The notes under the pieces: generated by a model
What the model saw: the letters and a program-made list of their open reading frames with translations, nothing else
Database searches by the model: none
What the model was told of the DNA's origin: nothing
Position numbers and translations under genes: made by a program
Shown: positions 1 to 7,924 of the stretch, one piece after another
Layout: every line of letters starts with the position of its first letter
Numbering within the stretch: position 1 is the stretch's first letter
Source: Bradyrhizobium sp. dw_78
Lineage (GTDB): Bacteria; Pseudomonadota; Alphaproteobacteria; Rhizobiales; Xanthobacteraceae
Assembly: GCF_018449525.1 (NCBI RefSeq)
Contig: NZ_JAAVUS010000005.1
Location: forward strand, 1-64,000
DNA length: 64,000 bases
Direction of reading: 5' to 3'

Positions 1-63
1 GACGTGGCCCGATTGTTGGCAGATCGATTGCCGGGAGCCGATCGCTTGCTGGCGTCAATTTGA
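1..63 (+). CDS. Possible C-terminal tail of an upstream gene, cut by the window edge
   Basis: The first 20 codons read as an open frame ending in TGA at 61-63, with a leucine- and arginine-rich tail ending in LLASI. It could be the end of a gene transcribed in the same direction as the efflux permease that follows, but 20 residues are too few to name a family. The 207 bases from 64 to 270 show no other gene; they would hold the permease leader if the two are not co-transcribed. Confidence 0.25.
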   Translation, partial: DVARLLADRLPGADRLLASI

Positions 64-270
64 CGCTCTCTTCCAACACGTACCAGATGCTATTTGCTGA
101 TGCGCTCCCGCGCTGACCAGCATCGCTGGTCTATCCGCGCCGGCTGAAGGCAGCCGACGATCCTCAAATGCGGTCGAACTATGGCATGCGGCCTGCGACG
201 CTTCCGATCCCTATCGTTGGACGGATCGAATGGCGCCTTGTAAGGTGAATGAGGATCAAGTTCGCGCATC

Positions 271-3200
271 ATGAGTCTGTCAAGCCCGTTCGTCCGTCGG
301 CCCGTCGCCACAACGCTGCTGACATTCGGGTTGGTCGCCGCCGGCGCCGTCGCGTTTTTCAAGCTGCCGGTCTCGCCGCTGCCCGATGTCGATATTCCGA
401 CCATTTCGGTGCAGGCGACCTTGCCGGGCGCGAGCCCGGCGGATGTGGCGACCACGGTTGCAAGCCCGCTGGAACGGCGCCTTGGCCAGATCGCCGATGT
501 CATCGAGATGACCTCGTCAAGCTCGCTCGGCTCCGCGCGCGTCAATCTGCAGTTCGGCATCAACCGCAACATCAACGGCGCCGCACGGGACGTTCAGGCG
601 GCGATCAACGCGTCGCGCGCGGATTTGCCGGCCGCGCTGCGGAGCAATCCCACCTACCGCAAGTTCAACCCCGCCTCGGCGCCGATCCTGATTTATACGC
701 TGACGTCGGATACGCTGACGCCCACCGAACTTTACGATGCCGCTTCGACCGTGCTGGCGCAGAAGCTGTCGCAGGTCGAAGGCGTGGGCGAAGTCAGCGT
801 CAGCGGCGGATCGCTGCCCGCGGTGCGCGTCGAGCTCGCGCCACAGGCGCTGTACAAATACGGCATCGGCCTCGAAGACATCCGCGCGGCTCTCGGCAGC
901 GCCAACGCCCACAGTCCGAAGGGGAGCGTCGACGACGGAGAGCAGCGCTACCAGATCTATTCCGACGATCAGGCCATCAGGGCGGCGGATTACAAATCGC
1001 TGGTGGTTGCCTATCGCAACGGCGCGGCGGTGCGCCTGACCGACGTCGGCGACGTGGTCGATTCGGTTGAGAACCTGCGTAACCTGGGTCTTTCCAACGG
1101 CAAGCTGGCCGTCATGATGATCGTATACCGGCAGCCGGGCGCCAACATCATCGGGATGGTCGACCGCGTGAAGTCGCTGATGCCGCAATTGCAGGCCTCG
1201 GTCTCGCCCGCGATCGACGTCAATCTCGCCGTCGATCGTTCGACCACGATCCGGGCCTCGCTGCGGGATGTCGAAATCACGCTCGTCATCGCCGTGATTC
1301 TGGTCATCCTCGTGGTGTTCGCCTTTCTGCGCAGCGGGCGCGCGACGCTGGTGCCGGTGGTGGCCGTGTCGGTGTCTCTGGTCGCGACCTTTGCGGTCAT
1401 GTATCTGCTCGGCTACAGCCTCAACATTTTTTCGCTGATGGCGCTCACGGTTGCGACCGGGTTTGTCGTCGACGACGCCATTGTCGTGCTGGAAAATATT
1501 ACCCGCCACCTCGATGCAGGAAAGCCGCCGCTAGAGGCCGCCCTGGACGGGTCCAGGGAGGTCGGCTTCACGGTGCTGTCGATGAGCGTTTCGCTGATCG
1601 CCGTGTTCGTCCCGATCCTGCTGATGGGCGGTCTGGTCGGCCGGCTGTTCCGCGAGTTCACCGTAACGATCACCGTCGCGATCGTGATCTCACTGGTGGT
1701 TTCGCTGACCACGACCCCGATGATGTGCGCGGTGCTGCTGCGCGCGGAGCGCGGCCGGCCGCATGGGCGGATCTATCAGGTGAGCGAACGAATCTTCGAG
1801 GCGATGCTGAGCGGCTATCGCCGGACGCTGAATGTCGCGCTGCGCCATCCGCGCTCGGTGATGCTGGCCCTGGCTGCCGTCCTCGGCCTGAATTTCTATC
1901 TCTACGGAATCGTTCCGAAGGGCTTCGTTCCGCAACAGGATACCGGGCTGCTGGTCGGCTCGATCCAGGCCGACCAAAGCATTTCGTTTCAACTGATGCA
2001 GCGGAAGCTGACCCAGCTCGTCGACCTCGTCAGGGATGACCCGGCGGTCGATACCGCCGTCGGCTTCACCGGCGGCGGCGTCGGACCGGGCGGCGGCTCG
2101 ACCAACACCGGCACGGTATTCGTTTCCTTGAAGCCGCTTCACGACCGCAAACTGTCCGCCGATCAGGTGATCGGCCGGCTGCGGAGCAAGCTTGCCGCCG
2201 TGCCGGGCGCCACGCTGTTCCTGCAGTCGGTGGGCGATCTCGGCGGCGGCGGGCGATCGAGCAGCGCGCAGTATCAGTACACGCTGCAGGCATCGACGTT
2301 CGAAGAGCTGAATGAATGGACGCAGAAGATCGTCGCCGCGCTTCAGACCGAGCCGGCCCTCGCCGACGTCAGCAGCGACCAGCAGGACAAGGGCCTCCAG
2401 GCCAATCTGGTCATCGACCGCGATGCCACCGCGCGGCTCGGGATCACGGTCAGCCAGATCGACAACACGCTTTACGATGCGTTCGGTCAGCGCCAGGTCT
2501 CGACCATCTACGTGGCGCGCAACCAGTACCACGTGATCATGGAGGTGGCACCCGAGTATTGGCAGAATCCGCAGACGCTAAGGGATGTCTATGTCAGCAC
2601 CTCGGGCGGATCGGCCAGCGGTTCGCAAACCACTAACGCCGTACCCGGCACGGTGGTGTCGTCGGCGTATGCCGAGTCGGTGAATTCGGTCGCGGCCAGC
2701 GCGGTCCGGAATCTCGCCACCAACTCGATCAGCGCTACCGGCAAGGGCGGATCGTCGACCGGGACCGCGGTCAGCACCAGCGAAGAGCGGATGATTCCGC
2801 TGTCGAGCGTCGCCCGGTTCGGGCAAGGCCAGTCATTGCTGGTGGTCAACCATCAGGATGGCCTGGTCGCGAACACGATCTCGTTCAATCTGCCGTCCGG
2901 CGTCTCCCTGAGCACGGCGGTTGCGACGATCGAAGCGACCATGAGCCGGATCGGGGTGCCGCGAACGGTTGCCGGTTCTTTTGCCGGCGTTGCCAGGTAC
3001 TTTCAGGAATCGATCAGCAGCGAACCGTTTCTGATTATTGGGGCGCTCGCGACGATCTATATTTCGCTCGGGATGCTCTACGAGAGCTTTGTCCATCCGT
3101 TGACGATCCTGTCCACGCTGCCATCGGCCGGCGTCGGCGCGGTTCTGGCGCTGATGCTGTTTCATACCGAGTTCGACATCATTGCGATGATCGGGGTGAT

Positions 3201-3564
3201 CCTGCTGGTCGGCATCGTGAAAAAGAACGCGATCATGATGATCGATTTTGCGCTCGATGCCGAGCGCGTGCGCGGTCTGTCATCGGCCGATGCGATTTAC
3301 CAAGCCTGCCTGCTGCGCTTCCGGCCGATCATGATGACCACGCTGGCGTCGCTGCTCGGCGCGGTGCCGCTGATCATCGGGTTGGGCGAGGGCAGCGAAT
3401 TCCGCCAGCCGCTCGGCATCGCCATCGCCGGCGGGCTGGTCCTAAGCCAGATCCTGACCCTCTACACCACCCCCGTTGTCTATCTGTATCTCGATCGTCT
3501 CCGGCAGCGGAGCATCCGGCGACGGAGCCGCCAATCGCCGGGAACGTCCATCGAGACGCCCTGA
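271..3564 (+). CDS. RND multidrug efflux permease, HAE-1/MdtBC type
   Basis: Inner-membrane proton/drug antiporter of the resistance-nodulation-division family, 1097 residues against about 1040 for typical members. The N terminus (SLSSPFVRRPVATTLL) is the usual cytoplasmic start and first membrane helix. The proton-relay motif GFVVDDAIVVLEN lies in TM4 and GIVKKNAIMMIDFAL in TM10, the pattern of MdtB/MdtC-like pumps. The extra length is mostly a Ser/Thr/Gly-rich insertion at about residues 775-838, before the PLSSVARF motif of the second porter domain. No adaptor or outer-membrane partner follows; an adaptor could lie upstream of the window. Substrate cannot be inferred. Confidence 0.95.
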   Translation: MSLSSPFVRRPVATTLLTFGLVAAGAVAFFKLPVSPLPDVDIPTISVQATLPGASPADVATTVASPLERRLGQIADVIEMTSSSSLGSARVNLQFGINRNINGAARDVQAAINASRADLPAALRSNPTYRKFNPASAPILIYTLTSDTLTPTELYDAASTVLAQKLSQVEGVGEVSVSGGSLPAVRVELAPQALYKYGIGLEDIRAALGSANAHSPKGSVDDGEQRYQIYSDDQAIRAADYKSLVVAYRNGAAVRLTDVGDVVDSVENLRNLGLSNGKLAVMMIVYRQPGANIIGMVDRVKSLMPQLQASVSPAIDVNLAVDRSTTIRASLRDVEITLVIAVILVILVVFAFLRSGRATLVPVVAVSVSLVATFAVMYLLGYSLNIFSLMALTVATGFVVDDAIVVLENITRHLDAGKPPLEAALDGSREVGFTVLSMSVSLIAVFVPILLMGGLVGRLFREFTVTITVAIVISLVVSLTTTPMMCAVLLRAERGRPHGRIYQVSERIFEAMLSGYRRTLNVALRHPRSVMLALAAVLGLNFYLYGIVPKGFVPQQDTGLLVGSIQADQSISFQLMQRKLTQLVDLVRDDPAVDTAVGFTGGGVGPGGGSTNTGTVFVSLKPLHDRKLSADQVIGRLRSKLAAVPGATLFLQSVGDLGGGGRSSSAQYQYTLQASTFEELNEWTQKIVAALQTEPALADVSSDQQDKGLQANLVIDRDATARLGITVSQIDNTLYDAFGQRQVSTIYVARNQYHVIMEVAPEYWQNPQTLRDVYVSTSGGSASGSQTTNAVPGTVVSSAYAESVNSVAASAVRNLATNSISATGKGGSSTGTAVSTSEERMIPLSSVARFGQGQSLLVVNHQDGLVANTISFNLPSGVSLSTAVATIEATMSRIGVPRTVAGSFAGVARYFQESISSEPFLIIGALATIYISLGMLYESFVHPLTILSTLPSAGVGAVLALMLFHTEFDIIAMIGVILLVGIVKKNAIMMIDFALDAERVRGLSSADAIYQACLLRFRPIMMTTLASLLGAVPLIIGLGEGSEFRQPLGIAIAGGLVLSQILTLYTTPVVYLYLDRLRQRSIRRRSRQSPGTSIETP

Positions 3565-3796
3565 TCGGGGTCAGGGATCATAGGATCGTCACCCGGCTTT
3601 CCCTGCACCCTCTGTCTTTCGAGGGACGATGTTCGAGCCTCGGGCGTTATCGCGCCGCGGGAATGCGGACATGTATCTGCTGGTTGGCACCAGCCGATAA
3701 GGCCCGCAACGGTGGTTGAGTTGCAGGCCCAGGAGGCCGAAAGTCGGCGCGCGGCTCGATCTGCCGTTCATAGCCAGCCCGGGGAGCGCAAATTCC

Positions 3797-4570
3797 CTAC
3801 GGGGCTGTCCTGGCGAGACGAAACCCGATGTTGTTGTCGCGATGACTGGACCCGTCGCCGCCGCGATAGGTCGCGCGCGCGCGCGACGCGGCGCGATTCC
3901 AGCCTCCGCCTCGCGTCACCCTGTTTTGGCACTCGCTCGTTTCCCAGGCGCTCCCATCCGCCGGCGCGTCCTGATAGCTGCTGTGATAGCAGTCCTGCGT
4001 CCATTCCCACACATTGCCGTTCATGTCGTACAGGCCCCAGGCGTTCGGGCTCTTGCCCCCCTTGTCGTGAGTGGTGTCGGCACTGTTGTCCGAGTACCAA
4101 GCCATGTCCGGCAAGCTGCCTGAACCGCAGTGAATATCGTGTTGTCCGCCGGCCCGGCAGGCATATTCCCATTCTGCTTCACTGGGCAGGCGCATCTTGG
4201 TGTTGCTTTGGGAGCTTAGTTTCTCTGCGGCCGATCCGGCATCGGTCCAGCTCACCTGCTCCACCGGGTGATTTGGCCCTTTGAAAGCGCTGGGGTTGTT
4301 TCCCATGATCTTTTCGTACTGGGCCTGGGTTACCTCGTATTTGCCCAGGTAAAAACCTGCGACACAAACCCGATGCACCGGCTGCTCGTTTGCGTACCCA
4401 TCCGTCGAGCCCTGGTTGAAGCAACCACTCGGCACCCAGACGAATTCCATACCTGTCGTCGGCTCCGTCCACGTCGTGCCCGCCGCCGGTTCGGCCTGTG
4501 CCATCCCCGATGCGAACATCCCGGCCAGCAGACCCAGCACGTGGAAGCGCTTGTATTCCCTGAAAAGCAT
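3797..4570 (-). CDS. Exported formylglycine-generating-enzyme-fold protein (SUMF1/DUF323) lacking catalytic cysteines
   Basis: 257 residues. An N-terminal signal peptide ends near MAQAEPA, so the protein is probably periplasmic. The body shows FGE-sulfatase domain landmarks: YEVTQAQYEKIMG, NHPVEQVSW, RLPSEAEWEYACR, the glycine-rich GLYDMNGNVWEWTQD and the terminal RGGGW...GFRLAR. In true formylglycine-generating enzymes a Cys pair follows the RGGSW motif; here that stretch reads RGGGWNRAASRARATYRGG with no Cys, so sulfatase activation is unlikely. Start supported by CGGAGAAACC before ATG. No sulfatase gene is nearby. The gene sits alone beside an SDR remnant and a tRNA, which suggests acquisition by transfer. 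Other cysteines may form disulfides. Confidence 0.85.
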   Translation of the reverse strand: MLFREYKRFHVLGLLAGMFASGMAQAEPAAGTTWTEPTTGMEFVWVPSGCFNQGSTDGYANEQPVHRVCVAGFYLGKYEVTQAQYEKIMGNNPSAFKGPNHPVEQVSWTDAGSAAEKLSSQSNTKMRLPSEAEWEYACRAGGQHDIHCGSGSLPDMAWYSDNSADTTHDKGGKSPNAWGLYDMNGNVWEWTQDCYHSSYQDAPADGSAWETSECQNRVTRGGGWNRAASRARATYRGGDGSSHRDNNIGFRLARTAP

Positions 4571-4680
4571 GGTTTCTCCGGTGGCATTGGTTTTCGAGTT
4601 GTGCTCGCTTGGCCGATCACCAGTAATTTCGCAAATTTCAACTTCGCGATCACCACGCCATGCCGGTAAACGAAATTGTG

Positions 4681-4800
4681 AGTTGCATTAATGGATCTGC
4701 CGGTCACATCGCCCGCAAGGTCGGAAGCCATAAAGCACGCAACATTGGCAAACTCTTCCGACGTGTCGGACACGCGCGAATGAGGCGTCGGCTCAAGGCC
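4681..4800 (-). pseudogene. Remnant of the 3' end of a short-chain dehydrogenase gene
   Basis: Read on the minus strand this stretch encodes RVSDTSEEFANVACFMASD followed by LAGDVTGRSINAT, which matches the C-terminal part of classical SDR enzymes (EExAnxaxFLaSDxAxxvTGqxinvDGG). An in-frame stop lies just upstream near 4801, no TGxxxGIG or YxxxK part exists nearby, and the reading departs from the family after SINAT. It is therefore a fragment truncated at both ends. The rest of the 355-base gap between 4570 and the tRNA shows nothing else recognisable. Confidence 0.5.
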
Positions 4801-4925
4801 TCAAAGCGCATATGTATAAGAAAAGTCCGCTCTGGCTCTGAGGCAAAAAAATCTGCCGCGTCGGTAGGCTCGACGTATCCGCGGCCGCCCGGCGATGGGT
4901 GTTCCGAATTTCGCCGAAAGATCTT

Positions 4926-5010
4926 TGGTGCCCCTGGCCGGAATCGAACCAGCACTCCTTGCGGAACTCGATTTTGAGTCGAGCGCGTCTACCAGTTCCG
5001 CCACAGGGGC
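4926..5010 (-). tRNA. tRNA-Leu (anticodon CAA)
   Basis: The minus strand gives an 85-base tRNA with acceptor stem GCCCCTG paired to CAGGGGC, CCA encoded at the 3' end (4926-4928), a T arm GGTTCGATTCC, and a seven-base anticodon loop CTCAAAA closed by CTCGA/TCGAG, so the anticodon is CAA and reads UUG. The long variable arm expected of leucine tRNAs (TTCCGCAAGGAGTG region) is present. It is preceded by a promoter at 5054-5081. Confidence 0.96.
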
Positions 5011-5053
5011 TCTCGGTCGCCCAGCCCAAAGGCGGAGGTCACGAAGCCGGCGG

Positions 5054-5081
5054 AATATAGCGGGCAGGAACTTCCGGTCAA
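5054..5081 (-). promoter_or_regulatory. Sigma-70-type promoter of tRNA-Leu
   Basis: On the minus strand TTGACC (5076-5081) and TATATT (5054-5059) are separated by 16 bases. Transcription would start around 5047, about 36 bases ahead of the mature tRNA. Both boxes are close to consensus, unusual in this GC-rich sequence. Confidence 0.7.
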
Positions 5082-5243
5082 CCCGAGTGTCACGGCCGGA
5101 CGATTGTTTCCCCGATGACCGAAGGAGGCCAGGAAAATCCATCCTGGCGGCATTATCCGGATGCCGGAACACCCCGCTGTGATCATGGCCTCCTCGACAG
5201 CATCGGGCGGCCGGGATAGGACGCTTTCAAACAGGAGTGTACC

Positions 5244-5786
5244 GTGACGATTCAGGCCGCCGCGAACCCGTCCCAGAGCCAATTCACGGCCAATCCGGCG
5301 CTGACGGCATCGCTCGCGGTCACGGTCATTGCGGCGGCGACGCTGGCGGGGGCGTGGTTCTTCCAGCTCGTGCTCGATATCCTGCCCTGTCCGCTCTGCC
5401 TGGAGCAGCGCTACGCCTATTACCTGGCGGTGCCGCTCGGGGCGCTGGTGGCGCTCGCCGCGGCAAAGGACGCGCCGCGCCCGCTGCTGCTGGCCGGCCT
5501 TGCCGTTCTCGCGCTTGCCACGCTCGGCAATGCCGGGCTCGGGGCCTATCATTCTGGTGTCGAATGGCACTTCTTTCAGGGGCCGACCGATTGCACTGGC
5601 CCGGTCGGAAATCTCGGCAGCGCCGGCAGCCTGCTGGAACGCCTTGATACGGTGAAGGTGATCCGCTGCGACGAAGTGCAGTGGCGTTTCCTCGGCCTAT
5701 CGCTCGCCGGCTACAACGTGCTGATCTCGCTGCTGATGGCCGCGATTGCGGCGTGGGGTGCCGTCAAAACGGCCCGCCGCGCCTGA
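5244..5786 (+). CDS. dsbB: Disulfide bond formation protein DsbB
   Basis: 180-residue inner-membrane protein that reoxidises periplasmic DsbA and passes electrons to quinone. Four hydrophobic helices are visible. The first redox pair is C49-P-L-C52 in LPCPLCLEQR, the family signature, and the second pair is C117 and C142 in the second periplasmic loop. GTG start at 5244 is preceded by AGGAG at 5232-5236. It stands alone, 234 bases from its right-hand neighbour; a DsbA-like partner lies at 7925-8608. Confidence 0.93.
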   Translation: MTIQAAANPSQSQFTANPALTASLAVTVIAAATLAGAWFFQLVLDILPCPLCLEQRYAYYLAVPLGALVALAAAKDAPRPLLLAGLAVLALATLGNAGLGAYHSGVEWHFFQGPTDCTGPVGNLGSAGSLLERLDTVKVIRCDEVQWRFLGLSLAGYNVLISLLMAAIAAWGAVKTARRA

Positions 5787-5915
5787 CATCTTCAGCCTGC
5801 CCCGATTGTCGCTCCGAAGAATTCGTCTCACACCGTCTTACGTCAAATCCGGGTAAGGGATGCAAATGCGCCGTCGCAATTGCAGCAGGGCGTGTTTTCA
5901 ATTGCTATCGCACAC

Positions 5916-5962
5916 AAAAACCGGCTTGCCCGACCGCGAGTTCGCGGATCGGTGCAAGCCGG
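5916..5962 (-). terminator. Rho-independent terminator downstream of the PsiF-type gene
   Basis: A long GC-rich stem-loop: outer arm CCGGCTTGC (5921-5929) pairs with GCAAGCCGG (5954-5962), and inner arms around CCGCGA/TCGCGG extend it. On the minus strand the stem is followed by TTTTTG (5916-5920), as expected for an intrinsic terminator of the gene at 6021-6269. Confidence 0.7.
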
Positions 5963-5985
5963 CTCATTCAAGCCATAGCAACTAT

Positions 5986-6016
5986 CCTGGTCCTTCCCTT
6001 CGGGGGAAGGACCAGG
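5986..6016. terminator. Perfect stem-loop next to the PsiF-type gene end
   Basis: CCTGGTCCTTCCC (5986-5998) is exactly complementary to GGGAAGGACCAGG (6004-6016) with a five-base loop. It begins four bases after the stop codon of the minus-strand gene. There is no T run on either side, so it may act as a 3' stability element ahead of the second, T-tailed hairpin. Confidence 0.55.
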
Positions 6017-6020
6017 CGAA

Positions 6021-6269
6021 TCACTTCTTATCGGCGGCCGTCTTCTTGCATTCGGAGCGGAATTTCTTGCGCTCCTTGCCGTGAAGCCCCTTGGCATCGG
6101 CTTCCTTGGAGCATTCGAGCGAAGCTGCGGTGTGCGGCTTCTTGGCCGCGGGCGTTGTGGCCGCAGCCGGCGTCGATGCCGCCGGTGCGGGCGTTTGCGC
6201 GAAAGCGGAACTCATCAGGAGCAGGGATGCGACGGCCGTCGCGGCGGCGCGGGAGGAAAGGCTCATCAT
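6021..6269 (-). CDS. Exported PsiF-repeat protein
   Basis: 82 residues. A signal peptide ending SSAFAQ is followed by an Ala/Pro/Thr-rich linker and one PsiF repeat, SLECSKEADAKGLHGKERKKF...CKK. E. coli PsiF is induced by phosphate starvation but has no known biochemical role. The start at ATG 6269 was chosen because GAGGTGA ends five bases before it; the GTG nine bases further upstream lies inside this ribosome site. Two hairpins follow the stop. The neighbour on the other strand carries a similar Cys-flanked repeat. Confidence 0.8.
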   Translation of the reverse strand: MMSLSSRAAATAVASLLLMSSAFAQTPAPAASTPAAATTPAAKKPHTAASLECSKEADAKGLHGKERKKFRSECKKTAADKK

Positions 6270-6460
6270 GGGGATCACCTCAGGTTGAAGAGGCGCGCAA
6301 GGTCGGCTCGCGATGCTGAACCTCGGATGAATGAAGCAGGTCCGGATCGGCCTTTCGCGGCACGATATTTTAGCTGGGATACGGCTTGCTTCCGTTTATC
6401 GTGCGCGGTTGCTGCGGTAGGATGGACGCCCTTCGATCTTATGCCCCAAGGAGACCAAGG

Positions 6461-6931
6461 ATGACTGTTCAAGTAAAATTTTTACTATGTGCCGTTGCCA
6501 TGTCGGGTTTTGCAGCGTTCGCCGCCGTATCGCCGGCGCAGGCCCTGACGATGCAGGAATGCAGTGCGAAATATAAGGACGCCAAATCGGCCGGTACCCT
6601 CAACGGTCAGAAATGGAACGACTTCCGCAAGGCGGAATGCGGCGCAACCGCCACGGCTGCTCCGGCACCCGCGGCCGCCGAAGCAAAACCGGCGCCCGCG
6701 CCGAGTCCGATGGCAGCGCCTGCGGCGCCGGTCGCGGTCGGGAATGCGGTGTTCCCGTCCGCCGTCAGTCCGAAATATGCGCAGGAATCCGCCGGCAAGG
6801 CGCGCATGCATACCTGCGTGGATCAATACAAGGCCAACAAGGAAACCAACACCAATGGCGGCCTGAAATGGATCCAGAAGGGCGGCGGCTATTACAGCGA
6901 ATGCAACAAGCGCCTGAAGGGACCGGCCTGA
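6461..6931 (+). CDS. Exported protein with two Cys-flanked repeats, unknown function
   Basis: 156 residues, starting at ATG 6461 after the strong site AAGGAGACCAAGG. Signal peptide ends near SPAQALT. Two similar blocks flank a proline/alanine-rich linker. The first runs from ECSAKYKDAK through GTLNGQKWNDFRKAEC. The second runs from TCVDQYKANK through GGLKWIQKGGGYYSEC. Each is bounded by cysteines, suggesting a disulfide-closed hairpin. The pattern Cys-(Lys/Ala)-Gly-Leu-x-Gly-x-Trp-(Phe/Tyr)-Glu-Cys resembles the PsiF repeat of the adjacent divergent gene. I do not recognise a characterised function; a periplasmic structural or stress role is only a guess. Confidence 0.8.
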   Translation: MTVQVKFLLCAVAMSGFAAFAAVSPAQALTMQECSAKYKDAKSAGTLNGQKWNDFRKAECGATATAAPAPAAAEAKPAPAPSPMAAPAAPVAVGNAVFPSAVSPKYAQESAGKARMHTCVDQYKANKETNTNGGLKWIQKGGGYYSECNKRLKGPA

Positions 6932-7014
6932 TCGGGGCTTGACAGACGCGGGCGTCACGTTCTTGTCATGCCCGCGTTTCCACTCCTGCTGATCGCGCTG
7001 TACCCTTCAGTTTG

Positions 7015-7063
7015 AGCATGATCTTTTCGGAATGCCGGTGCCCGGTTTTCCGGATCGTGCTCC
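7015..7063. repeat. Dispersed palindromic repeat, family A
   Basis: 49-base imperfect palindrome beginning GAGCATGATC and ending GATCGTGCTC, with TTTTCGGAA and GGTTTTCCG inside. A second copy is at 36650-36698, where the same blocks occur in reverse order. This type of sequence is very common between genes in Bradyrhizobium and relatives. Here it lies just upstream of the TauE/SafE gene. Confidence 0.75.
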
Positions 7064-7094
7064 AGCATCGCGCCGGCGCAAACGAGGCTCCGGC

Positions 7095-7877
7095 GTGATC
7101 ATCTCTGCGATGCAAGGCTTGTTGGGACTGGTGTCGGGATCGCTGGTCGGTTTCTCGCTCGGCCTTGTCGGCGGCGGCGGCTCGGTGCTTGCGGTGCCGC
7201 TGATGGTGTATGTCGTCGGGGTGCCGGACGCGCATCTGGCGATCGGCACCAGCGCCATTGCGGTTGCCACCAACGCGGCTTTCAATCTGGCCAATCATGC
7301 GCGCGGCGGCACCGTGCGATGGTCCTGCGCGCTGACCTTCGCGGCGGCCGGGATTGTCGGTGCCTTCATCGGATCGATCTTCGGCAAGATGCTCGACGGC
7401 CAAAAGCTGCTGGCGCTGTTCGCGCTGGTGATGCTGGTGATCGCCGTCTTGATGCTGAAGGCAAGGTCCAAGGTCGGCCTGCCCGATGTGAAGATGAGCT
7501 GGGCCAACATGCCTGCCGTCGTCGGCCTTGGCCTGGCGACGGGGACGCTGTCCGGCTTCTTTGGGATCGGCGGCGGATTCCTGATCGTGCCGGCGCTGAT
7601 GCTCGCGACCGGCATGTCGATCATGAATGCGGTCAGTTCATCGCTGGTCGCGGTGACCGCATTCGGCCTGACGACGGCCGCCAGTTACGCCTATTCCGGC
7701 CTGGTCTCATGGCCGCTGGCCGGATTGTTCATCGCGGGCGGCATCGCCGGCGGCCTGATCGGCACCCGTTCGGCGCGGCTGCTGGCATCCCGGCGCGGCG
7801 CGCTCAACATCGTATTCGCTTCTGTCATTGTGGCGGTGGCGATCTATATGCTGGTGCGTAACTTATCCCTGTTGTGA
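7095..7877 (+). CDS. TauE/SafE-family membrane exporter (sulfite/organosulfonate type)
   Basis: 260 residues, nearly all hydrophobic, with two similar halves, the arrangement of the TauE/SafE (DUF81) family: GLVGGGGSVLAVPLMVYVVG in the first half and GFFGIGGGFLIVPALM in the second. The family exports sulfite, sulfoacetate or similar anions; substrate here is unknown. GTG 7095 has GAGG at 7084-7087; ATG 7110 is an alternative. The next gene, a thiol oxidoreductase, starts 47 bases downstream in the same direction, so the two are probably co-transcribed. Confidence 0.88.
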   Translation: MIISAMQGLLGLVSGSLVGFSLGLVGGGGSVLAVPLMVYVVGVPDAHLAIGTSAIAVATNAAFNLANHARGGTVRWSCALTFAAAGIVGAFIGSIFGKMLDGQKLLALFALVMLVIAVLMLKARSKVGLPDVKMSWANMPAVVGLGLATGTLSGFFGIGGGFLIVPALMLATGMSIMNAVSSSLVAVTAFGLTTAASYAYSGLVSWPLAGLFIAGGIAGGLIGTRSARLLASRRGALNIVFASVIVAVAIYMLVRNLSLL

Positions 7878-7924
7878 TGCGTATATTCATCGCACCAGAC
7901 CTCAGGCCGGCCGGGAGGCCAGAC

